Source: JBLNBQ01 sp050260095 (lineage in GTDB: Bacteria; Bacillota; UBA5301; DYFA01). Taken from it: 17,864 nucleotides of DNA. Both the position numbers and the translations under genes were made by a program. The stretch is from assembly GCA_050260095.1 (NCBI GenBank), contig JBLNBQ010000019.1, positions 1-17,864 of the forward strand. The letters run 5' to 3'. Below the pieces are notes generated by a model. It made no database searches. It had not been told where the DNA came from and saw nothing but the letters and a program-made list of their open reading frames with translations. Position 1 is the first letter of the stretch. The number at the start of each line of letters is the position of its first letter. Positions 6,898 to 12,943 of this stretch are shown in pieces.

Positions 6898-8014
6898 AGC
6901 GCGGCTGCCGACTGGGGTCGCCCTCTCACGGGAAGAGCGGGCCGCCTGGGTGGCCATCGCCGCCTACCCCGGCATCGGACCCCGGCATTTCCTGAGGCTT
7001 CTGGCCCACTTCGGGAGCGCAGCGGAGGTTCGGCAGGCGGGCCCGGAGGGCTGGCGGGCGGAAGGCCTGGTGAACGCCGGGGTTCCGTGCCTGCCCCGGG
7101 CCGTCTGGGCCGACGGCGAAACCCTGCTCCGCCGGGCCGAAGGCCTCGGCTTGGCCGTGGTCCTGCTGGGCGAGCCCGACTACCCTGCGCTGCTGGCAGG
7201 CTCCCCCTGCCCGCCGGTGGTGCTCTACCAGCGCGGCCGTTTGCTCCCGGCGGACGACCCGGCGGTCGCCGTGGTGGGGACGCGGCGGGCCAGCGCCTAC
7301 GGTCTCTGGACTGCCGAGCGGCTCGGCGGGGAACTGGCGGGCGAAGGTTTCACGGTGGTGAGCGGGCTTGCCCGGGGGATCGACAGCGCCGCCCACCGGG
7401 GAGCGCTGGCGGCGGGCGGGCGAACCATCGCCGTCCTCGGCTGCGGGCTGGACCGCGTCTACCCGCGGGAGAACGGGCCGCTGGCCGAGCGGATCGCCGG
7501 TCAGGGGGCGCTGCTCTCCGAATTCCCGCCCGGCACCCTCCCGCTCCCCGAGAACTTCCTGCGCCGCAACCGCATCATCGCGTGGCTCTCCCGGGCCACG
7601 GTGGTGGTCGAGGGCGGTGCGCAGAGCGGCGCCTCAAACACCGCCACCCACGCGGCCGACGCAGGTCGCGACGTTTTCGCCGTCCCGGGCGATGTGGGCC
7701 GCCCCGGCAGCGTCCTGCCCAACCGCTTGCTGCGGGAGGGCGCCAAGCTGCTGGAGCGGGGCAGCCAGGTTACCGAGGAGTTAGGGCACCTGCGGCTGCA
7801 GCTTCCGGCTCTGGAGAGACCGGGAGGCCCCGGGCCGCATTTGGACGACCCGCATGACCGCCTGCTCTGGGACGCCCTGCGGCAGGGGCCCGGGGATGCC
7901 GAGGAACTGGCGGTGCGCTGCGGCCTGCCGGTGGGAACCGTCTCGGCCCGGCTGGTCGCCTGGGAACTGGAGGGTTGGCTGAAGGCGTACCCCGACGGGC
8001 GGTTGGGACGTTGA
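6875..8014 (+). CDS. dprA: DNA processing protein DprA (Smf)
   Basis: DprA binds incoming single-stranded DNA and loads RecA during natural transformation. The 379-residue protein has an N-terminal SAM/helix-hairpin-helix-like segment (AYPGIGPRHFLRLL, 30-43). The Rossmann-like core contains AVVGTRRAS (132-140), SGLARGIDSAAH (163-174), GCGLDRVYPREN (189-200) and FLRRNRIIAWLS (228-239). A C-terminal winged-helix DprA_WH-like domain covers about 325-379. The ATG at 6875, inside comM, is preceded by AAGG nine bases upstream; an ATG three bases later is equally possible. One deviation: the loop usually written SGSLITA reads SGASNTA here (251-257), followed by normal GRDVFAVPG. Confidence 0.93.
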   Translation: MMSSLAPEARLPTGVALSREERAAWVAIAAYPGIGPRHFLRLLAHFGSAAEVRQAGPEGWRAEGLVNAGVPCLPRAVWADGETLLRRAEGLGLAVVLLGEPDYPALLAGSPCPPVVLYQRGRLLPADDPAVAVVGTRRASAYGLWTAERLGGELAGEGFTVVSGLARGIDSAAHRGALAAGGRTIAVLGCGLDRVYPRENGPLAERIAGQGALLSEFPPGTLPLPENFLRRNRIIAWLSRATVVVEGGAQSGASNTATHAADAGRDVFAVPGDVGRPGSVLPNRLLREGAKLLERGSQVTEELGHLRLQLPALERPGGPGPHLDDPHDRLLWDALRQGPGDAEELAVRCGLPVGTVSARLVAWELEGWLKAYPDGRLGR

Positions 8015-8035
8015 CGCTGCCGGAGTTGGTTCTTG

Positions 8036-8065
8036 TTTACAAAGCCGCGGAGCCTCTCTTATAAT
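8036..8065 (+). promoter_or_regulatory. Sigma-A-type promoter for topA
   Basis: A -35 box TTTACA (8036-8041), an 18-base spacer and a perfect -10 TATAAT (8060-8065) lie just after dprA. Expected transcription starts near 8072, giving a leader of about 100 bases before topA. The -35 is embedded in the palindrome TTGTTTACAA (8033-8042), which also occurs in inverted orientation at the codY promoter. Confidence 0.85.
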
Positions 8066-8074
8066 TACCGGGGA

Positions 8075-8153
8075 CGCCGCAGGCTGGAGGCGGGAGCCCG
8101 GCCGGAAGGTGGCATACCCCTGACAGACAGGCGGGAGAATACGCGCCGCAGGC
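8075..8153 (+). repeat. Direct repeat pair in the topA leader
   Basis: The ten-base word CGCCGCAGGC occurs at 8075-8084 and again at 8144-8153, both within the 5' leader of topA. Related G-rich words (GGAGGCGGGAG, CAGGCGGGAG) lie between them, and CCTG (8119-8122) can pair with CAGG (8128-8131). No known riboswitch class was recognised. It may be low-complexity GC-rich leader sequence. Confidence 0.4.
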
Positions 8154-8169
8154 AGGTGGAGGGGTAAGT

Positions 8170-10383
8170 TTGGCAGGTACGCTGGTCATCGTCGAGTCAC
8201 CCGCGAAGGCCAAGACGATCACCAAGGTTCTCGGGCGGGGCTACGCCGTCCGGGCTTCCATGGGCCACGTGCGTGACCTCCCGAAGAGCAAGTTCGGGGT
8301 CGATATCGAAGCCGGTTTTCGGCCGGAATACATCGCCATCCGGGGCAAGGGCCCGACCATCAAGGAACTGAAGGACGCCGCCAAGGGCGCCAAGCGGATC
8401 TTCCTGGCCACTGACCCTGACCGCGAGGGAGAGGCCATCGCGTGGCACTTGGGCGAGCTGCTCGGCTTAAACACATCGGCTGACTGCCGCATCGAGTTCC
8501 ACGAGATCACGGCCCGGGCGATCACGGCGGCGGTTAAGAACCCCCGCCCCATCAACATGGAATTGGTCGACGCCCAGCAGACCCGGCGGATCCTCGACCG
8601 GATCGTCGGGTACGAACTCAGCCCGCTGCTCTGGCAGAAGGTGCGGCGCGGCCTCTCCGCCGGCCGTGTTCAGTCGGTGGCGGTGCGCCTGATCTGCGAC
8701 CGGGAGCGGGAGATCCAGGCGTTCAAACCCGAGGAATACTGGACGATCGCCGCACTGCTCGCTGCACCGGGCGGGGGCGCCCCCTTCCTGGCCAAACTGG
8801 TCCAGGTGGCCGGCAAGAAGGCGACCATCCCGAACGGCCGGGTCGCGGGCGAGATCGCCGGGCGAGTCAAGGGCCAGCCGTTCACGGTGGCCGAGGTGCG
8901 GCGCAAGGAACGGTCGCGCCACCCGGCCCCGCCGTTCACCACCTCCAGCCTCCAGCAGGAGGCCTCACGCAAGCTGGGCTTTGCCGCCCGCAAGACCATG
9001 CAGGTCGCTCAGCAGTTGTACGAGGGCCTCGAAGTGCCCGGCGAGGGCGCCATCGGTCTCGTCACGTACATCCGAACCGATTCGGTGCACGTCGCCGAGG
9101 AGGCGCGGGCCGAGGCCCGCCAGTTCGTCCAGGGGGCTTACGGCGATTCATATGTCCCCCCGAAAGCGCCGGTCTACCGGAGCAGGGCTGGGGCCCAGGG
9201 CGCGCATGAGGCGATCCGCCCGACGCTGGTCTCACGCACGCCGGAAAAGCTCAAAGGCGTCCTGAGCCGCGACCAGTTCCGCCTGTACGAACTCATCTGG
9301 AAGCGATTCGTGGCGAGCCAGATGGCTTCCGCGGTCCTCGACACGGTCAGCGCCGACATCACCGCCGCTGATTGCCTCTTCAGGGCGACTGGCTCCACGG
9401 TCAAGTTTCCGGGCTTCATGCGGGTGTACACGGAAGACCGGGACGCCGCGCCCAAGGCGGTGGCCCCCGGCGCGGCGGAGGAGGAAGAGGAGGCCGAGGG
9501 GCAGTTGCCCGCGCTCGAAGCCGGGCAGAAGCTGAACCTCGAAGACCTCCAGTCGGAGCAGCACTTCACCGAACCGCCGCCCCGGTATTCCGAAGCCATG
9601 CTGGTCAAGACCATGGAGGAGCTCGGGATCGGGCGCCCCAGCACCTATGCCCCGACGATCGAGACCATCCAGGACCGGGAGTACGTTCGGCTGGAGGACA
9701 AGCGTTTCGTCCCCACCGACCTGGGCTTCGTCGTCGTGGACCTGCTCAAGGAGTACTTTCAGGAGATCATTGACGTCGATTTCACGGCCGACCTCGAGAA
9801 GCGGCTCGACCAGGTGGAGGAGGGCGAGGTCGAGGGCACCGAGGTCCTGAAGGACTTCTATCCCAAGTTCCACGCCGAACTCGAGGAAGCCCGGCAGGCG
9901 CTGGGCCGGATCAAGCTGCCCGAGGAGGAGACCGACGAGGTCTGCGAGCAGTGCGGCCGGAAGATGGTGATCAAGCACGGCCGGTTCGGGCGCTTCCTCG
10001 CCTGCCCCGGCTACCCCGAGTGCAAGAACACCCGCCCGCTGCTCAAGGACATCGGGGTCGCCTGTCCGAACTGTGGGAAGCCGATCGTCGAGCGGCGGTC
10101 CCGCAAAGGGAAGACTTTCTTTGGGTGCAGCGGGTACCCGGCGTGCACTTTTGTCTCGTGGTATGAACCGGTCAATCAGAAGTGCCCCCATTGCGGCCAG
10201 CTGATGGTCAAGCGCCGCCGGGGCAAGAACGTCTGGATCGCCTGCGCCAACGCGCAGTGCCCGGGCCGGAAGAAGGACGGGCATGGCGGGGCGGAAGAGC
10301 CCGCGGGGGAGATCAAGGAGGAGGGCACGGGGAATGGCGCCAAACCGGCTGGTCGTGGTCGGGGGAGGACTCGCCGGCAGTGA
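8170..10383 (+). CDS. topA: DNA topoisomerase I (type IA)
   Basis: TopA relaxes negative supercoils by single-strand passage. The 737-residue protein starts with the Toprim domain (LVIVESPAKAKTI; metal-binding DPDREGE at 82-88). The catalytic tyrosine is Tyr300 in VTYIRTDSV. ELGIGRPSTYAPTIETI is the conserved late core motif. The C terminus carries three four-cysteine zinc ribbons beginning at about Cys592, Cys632 and Cys672, then a basic Arg/Gly-rich tail. The start is TTG with GGAGGGG five bases upstream. The gene has its own strong promoter. Its last 50 bases encode both the TopA tail and the start of TrmFO. Confidence 0.97.
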   Translation: MAGTLVIVESPAKAKTITKVLGRGYAVRASMGHVRDLPKSKFGVDIEAGFRPEYIAIRGKGPTIKELKDAAKGAKRIFLATDPDREGEAIAWHLGELLGLNTSADCRIEFHEITARAITAAVKNPRPINMELVDAQQTRRILDRIVGYELSPLLWQKVRRGLSAGRVQSVAVRLICDREREIQAFKPEEYWTIAALLAAPGGGAPFLAKLVQVAGKKATIPNGRVAGEIAGRVKGQPFTVAEVRRKERSRHPAPPFTTSSLQQEASRKLGFAARKTMQVAQQLYEGLEVPGEGAIGLVTYIRTDSVHVAEEARAEARQFVQGAYGDSYVPPKAPVYRSRAGAQGAHEAIRPTLVSRTPEKLKGVLSRDQFRLYELIWKRFVASQMASAVLDTVSADITAADCLFRATGSTVKFPGFMRVYTEDRDAAPKAVAPGAAEEEEEAEGQLPALEAGQKLNLEDLQSEQHFTEPPPRYSEAMLVKTMEELGIGRPSTYAPTIETIQDREYVRLEDKRFVPTDLGFVVVDLLKEYFQEIIDVDFTADLEKRLDQVEEGEVEGTEVLKDFYPKFHAELEEARQALGRIKLPEEETDEVCEQCGRKMVIKHGRFGRFLACPGYPECKNTRPLLKDIGVACPNCGKPIVERRSRKGKTFFGCSGYPACTFVSWYEPVNQKCPHCGQLMVKRRRGKNVWIACANAQCPGRKKDGHGGAEEPAGEIKEEGTGNGAKPAGRGRGRTRRQ

Positions 10384-11650
10384 AGCGGCCTGGCAGGCGG
10401 CTAACCGCGGCATAGAAGTCGACCTCTGGGAAGGGCGGCCGGAGCTTGACACTCCGGCCCATTCCACCTCATACCTCGGCGAACTGGTCTGCTCCAACTC
10501 GCTGGGCGCCGATGTGCCGCGCACGCCGGCCGGACTGCTCAAACAGGAGTTGCGGCGGCTGAACTCCGTGATCATGTGGGCGGCCGACGCCCACCGGGTG
10601 CCGGCCGGGAAGGCGCTGGCCGTCGACCGCCTGGGCTTCGCCCGGGCCATCACGGGGCGGTTGGCCTCCCATCCCCGCATCAGGCTCCGGCGGGGCGAGG
10701 TGACCGCTATCCCCGGCGACCCCTGCGTGATCGCCACGGGCCCGCTCACCTCAGACAAGCTCGCCGCGGCCCTCCAATCCGCCTTGGGCGGCAGGTTCCT
10801 GCACTTCTACGATGCCGCAGCTCCCATCGTGCTCGCCGAAACGGTCGATCTGGCCAAGGCCTTTTGGGCCAACCGTTACGAGGAGGGCGGCGAAGATTAC
10901 CTCAACTGCCCGCTGAACAAGGAGGAATACGAGGCTTTCTGGCAGGCGCTGGTGGAGGCGGAGACCGTCCCCCTCGGCGAAGTCGACCGCCTCCTGTTCT
11001 TCGAAGGCTGCCTCCCGGTCGAAGAGTTGGGGCGGCGGGGAAGAGATACCCTCCGGTTCGGCCCGCTCAAACCGGTCGGGCTCACCTCGCCCCACACGGG
11101 GCGGCGTCCCTGGGCGGTGGTCCAACTCCGGAAGGAGGACCGGGGCGGGCGCCTCCTGGGCCTCGTCGGCTTTCAGACTAGGCTGAGATGGGGCGAACAG
11201 GCGCGGGTCTTCCGGCTCATCCCGGGGCTGGAGCAGGCTGAGTTCGTTCGCTACGGCGTGATGCACCGCAACACCTACCTGGACGCGCCGGAGGTGATTG
11301 AGCCGACCTACGAAGCCAAGGCCCGCCGAGGCCTCTTCCTGGCCGGGCAACTCACCGGGGTCGAGGGCTACCTCGAATCGACGGTCTCCGGGCTGGTGGC
11401 GGGGATCAATGCCGCCCGGTGTCTTCGGGGCCGGCCGCCGGTGGTCTTTCCCGAAGAGACCCTGACCGGTGCCTTGGCGCGGTTCATCACCACGCCCCGC
11501 CCGCAGGTCCAGCCGATGAATGCCAATTTTGGGCTGTTGCCGCCCTTGGAGCACCGCCCCCCGGGGCAGGCGGAGAGGCGTCAGCGACTTGAGGAGCGGG
11601 CGCTGGCCCGGCTGGAGGAGTTTCTTGACTCGTCAGAATTTGCGCTCTGA
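10334..11650 (+). CDS. trmFO: Methylenetetrahydrofolate-tRNA (uracil-5)-methyltransferase TrmFO
   Basis: TrmFO makes m5U54 in the T loop of tRNA using methylenetetrahydrofolate and FADH2. The 438-residue protein has an N-terminal FAD dinucleotide-binding motif (VVVGGGLAGSEAAW, 7-20). Cys53 in LVCSNSLG and Cys226 in FEGCLPVE match in number and context the two catalytic cysteines known from B. subtilis TrmFO. FGPLKPVGL and a C-terminal GQLTGVEGYLEST (FAD-binding) are typical. An upstream in-frame start exists, but the ATG at 10334 begins the FAD domain and has GGAGG nine bases upstream. It overlaps topA by 50 bases, so it is most likely expressed from the topA promoter. Confidence 0.97.
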   Translation: MAPNRLVVVGGGLAGSEAAWQAANRGIEVDLWEGRPELDTPAHSTSYLGELVCSNSLGADVPRTPAGLLKQELRRLNSVIMWAADAHRVPAGKALAVDRLGFARAITGRLASHPRIRLRRGEVTAIPGDPCVIATGPLTSDKLAAALQSALGGRFLHFYDAAAPIVLAETVDLAKAFWANRYEEGGEDYLNCPLNKEEYEAFWQALVEAETVPLGEVDRLLFFEGCLPVEELGRRGRDTLRFGPLKPVGLTSPHTGRRPWAVVQLRKEDRGGRLLGLVGFQTRLRWGEQARVFRLIPGLEQAEFVRYGVMHRNTYLDAPEVIEPTYEAKARRGLFLAGQLTGVEGYLESTVSGLVAGINAARCLRGRPPVVFPEETLTGALARFITTPRPQVQPMNANFGLLPPLEHRPPGQAERRQRLEERALARLEEFLDSSEFAL

Positions 11651-11653
11651 GGG

Positions 11654-11694
11654 TTGTGCGCCGAATTCTCATATGCTAGGATATTGTAAACAAT
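11654..11694 (+). promoter_or_regulatory. Promoter and palindrome upstream of codY
   Basis: A -35-like TTGTGC (11654-11659), a 17-base spacer and TAGGAT (11677-11682) with an extended -10 TGC just before it are visible immediately after the trmFO stop. Just downstream, around the expected start site, is the palindrome ATTGTAAACAAT (11683-11694). Its core TTGTAAACAA is the reverse complement of the TTGTTTACAA that overlaps the topA -35. A repressor bound here would block initiation. The factor is unknown. Confidence 0.6.
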
Positions 11695-11702
11695 TCTTCG
11701 TT

Positions 11703-11719
11703 CCCCGGCACGGCCGGGG
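11703..11719 (+). promoter_or_regulatory. codY leader hairpin
   Basis: CCCCGGC (11703-11709) and GCCGGGG (11713-11719) form a perfect, very GC-rich 7-bp stem with a three-base ACG loop. No T run follows, so it is not a terminator. It ends only a few bases before the codY ribosome binding site (AGAGG, 11724-11728), so it may protect the transcript 5' end or tune translation. Confidence 0.6.
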
Positions 11720-11737
11720 AGAAAGAGGTAGTTACCC

Positions 11738-12535
11738 GTGACCAAGACTTTGCTCGCCAAGACCCGCAACATCAACCGCCTCATTCAGAGCACGGCCGGC
11801 GAGGCGGTGGATTTCCTCGACATGGCGCAGGTGCTGCGCGACGTCATCGGGGCGAACGTCTACGTCGTCGACCAGAAGGGCGCCGTCCTGGGGTATGCCC
11901 TCATGACCACCTTCCAGTGCAACGTGATGGAGCGGGAAGTCCTCACCACCGGCCTGTTTCCCGCCGACTACAACGAACGCCTGCTCCGCGCCAACCACAC
12001 CTCGCCGAACCTGCTTCCGGAACGGGGGCGCTGCGTCCTCAACCGCGACCTGGAGTGCGACTGCGTAGACAAGATCACCACCATCGTTCCCATCAACGGC
12101 GGGGGCGAGCGACTGGGCACGCTGCTCCTCGCCCGCTTCAAGCAGGAATTCGGCGACGAAGACCTGATCCTGGCGGAGTACGGGGCGACGGTCGTCGGGA
12201 TGGAGATGCTCCGCCTCAAGTCGCAGCGGATCGAGGAGGAGGCGCGCAAGAAGGCCGCCGTGCAGATCGCGCTCGCCACGCTCTCGTATTCGGAATTGGA
12301 GGCGATGTCCCACATCTTTGCCGAATTGGGAGGCAAGGAGGGGCTGCTCGTCGCCAGCAAGATTGCGGACCGGGTGGGCATCACCCGCTCGGTGATCGTC
12401 AACGCCCTGCGGAAGTTCGAGAGCGCCGGAGTCATCGAGTCCCGCTCCCTCGGCATGAAGGGCACCTACATCCGTGTGTTGAATGAACATCTTCTTGACG
12501 AGCTGAGACGGCTCGAAGCCCACCGGACCGTGTAG
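11738..12535 (+). CDS. codY: GTP- and branched-chain amino acid-sensing regulator CodY
   Basis: CodY is the global nutritional regulator of Firmicutes, binding DNA when branched-chain amino acids (and in many species GTP) are plentiful. The 265-residue protein has the N-terminal GAF domain (DKITTIVPI and GGGERLGTLLLARF at 111-134, LILAEYGATVVGMEML at 143-158). A linker helix and a winged helix-turn-helix follow, with ASKIADRVGITRSVIVNALR (206-225) and ESAGVIESRSLGMKGTYI, almost invariant in the family. The ligand-pocket region differs from B. subtilis: Cys61, Cys99, Cys107 and Cys109 occur where the Bacillus protein has no cysteines, closer to clostridial CodY as I remember it. The start is GTG with AGAGG nine bases upstream. 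It lies directly before the flagellar genes, as in Bacillus. Confidence 0.96.
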   Translation: MTKTLLAKTRNINRLIQSTAGEAVDFLDMAQVLRDVIGANVYVVDQKGAVLGYALMTTFQCNVMEREVLTTGLFPADYNERLLRANHTSPNLLPERGRCVLNRDLECDCVDKITTIVPINGGGERLGTLLLARFKQEFGDEDLILAEYGATVVGMEMLRLKSQRIEEEARKKAAVQIALATLSYSELEAMSHIFAELGGKEGLLVASKIADRVGITRSVIVNALRKFESAGVIESRSLGMKGTYIRVLNEHLLDELRRLEAHRTV

Positions 12536-12550
12536 GTCAACCGAACACCG

Positions 12551-12587
12551 GCGTCCGGGCACCAGTCAGGTGGCCCGGACGCTTTTT
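12551..12587 (+). terminator. Intrinsic terminator after codY
   Basis: GCGTCCGGGC (12551-12560) pairs perfectly with GCCCGGACGC (12573-12582). The stem extends by ACC/GGT inside with one bulge, and TTTTT (12583-12587) follows. This is a very strong terminator that should end the topA/trmFO/codY transcript and separate it from the flagellar operon. Confidence 0.93.
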
Positions 12588-12721
12588 CGCGCGCCAGGGG
12601 ACGCTTTTTCCCGCCTGAAAAGCACGCAAGTTTTCACGGAATGTGACGAACGCCATGCAGGAATGGATTTCGCGGCGTAGAAATTGATGCCCAGGCTTGG
12701 AAAGCCGAGGAAAAGAATATG
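12588..12721 (+). promoter_or_regulatory. Promoter-bearing upstream region of the flagellar operon
   Basis: This stretch between the codY terminator and the riboswitch is less GC-rich than its neighbours and encodes nothing convincing. A promoter must lie here, but I see only a weak candidate: TTGGAA (12697-12702), a 16-base spacer and TATGTT (12719-12724), giving a start near 12731. No good sigma-28 or sigma-54 match was found. A poor CodY-box-like sequence lies at 12629-12643 (about 10 of 15 consensus positions). GGCTT/AAGCC (12694-12706) is a small inverted repeat overlapping the candidate -35. Confidence 0.35.
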
Positions 12722-12831
12722 TTCGCGGCGGCAGCGAAAAGGCAAATTCACCTAAAGGTGGAGGCGCAAAGCCACGGGCCTACGGCCTCACGGAGGGGCT
12801 ATGGTCGCCGGGTTACCACGGCTGAGGCGAA
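12722..12831 (+). promoter_or_regulatory. Cyclic-di-GMP-I riboswitch aptamer (GEMM-I) upstream of flgB
   Basis: The aptamer follows the GEMM-I layout, judged by alignment from memory with V. cholerae Vc2. GGCAAA (12741-12746) is followed by a stem CACC/GGTG with a TAAA loop (12749-12760). GGCGCAAAGCC and GGGCCTA follow, then a second arm containing CCTC/GAGG and TATGG (12800-12804), and GCCGGGTTACC (12807-12817) closes it. The bases matching Vc2 G20, A47 and C92 are G12742, A12769 and C12816. G at the first position fits cyclic-di-GMP rather than the cGAMP variant, which has A. Closing stem P1 can form from TTCGC (12722-12726) and CAGC (12732-12735) with GCTG (12821-12824) and GCGAA (12827-12831). 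A terminator/antiterminator pair follows directly. Confidence 0.9.
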
Positions 12832-12859
12832 AGTGGGTTGAACGGATTCAAGTCCACTT
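12831..12859 (+). promoter_or_regulatory. Antiterminator hairpin of the flgB riboswitch
   Basis: AAGTGG (12831-12836) pairs with CCACTT (12854-12859). Inside this, TTGAA (12838-12842) pairs with TTCAA (12847-12851) around a four-base loop, with a small internal loop between the helices. Its 3' half uses bases 12847-12855 that also form the 5' arm of the downstream terminator, so the two structures exclude each other. This is the expected form of a transcriptional riboswitch expression platform. Confidence 0.75.
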
Positions 12860-12884
12860 CTGGCGGGCTTGAGTCTTTATTTTT
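12845..12884 (+). terminator. Riboswitch-controlled terminator before flgB
   Basis: An 11-bp stem, 12845-12855 with 12865-12875 (two G-U pairs), has a nine-base loop and is followed at once by TTTATTTTT (12876-12884). It is an intrinsic terminator in the leader, about 60 bases before the flgB start. It competes with the antiterminator at 12831-12859 and would stop transcription of the whole flagellar operon when formed. Confidence 0.85.
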
Positions 12885-12943
12885 GGCGCATGGCAGTCGA
12901 AGAAGAGGGCGGGGGCCCTTGCGGCTCCGGAGGAGGCGACGAC

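Noticed and set aside
4687..6957. Very long minus-strand open frame opposite rnhB-yraN-comM
   Set aside because: It is composition-driven: Arg/Pro/Gly/His-rich, without recognisable domains, and runs antisense to three well-conserved genes.
11661..11700. CodY box upstream of codY (autoregulation)
   Set aside because: The best alignment matches only about 9 of 15 consensus positions, no better than expected in a short AT-richer stretch.
12678..12712. Sigma-28 promoter using TAGA and GCCGAGGA
   Set aside because: The spacing (about 22 bases) is too long for the TAAA-N15-GCCGATAA consensus.
12566..12751. 61-codon minus-strand open frame across the codY terminator and riboswitch
   Set aside because: It is antisense to a terminator and a structured aptamer, which fully explain the sequence. 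No ribosome binding site or family match was seen.
12869..12943. Longer N terminus of FlgB from an upstream in-frame start
   Set aside because: It would begin inside the terminator stem and add 25 non-conserved residues. The perfect AGGAGG supports 12944.
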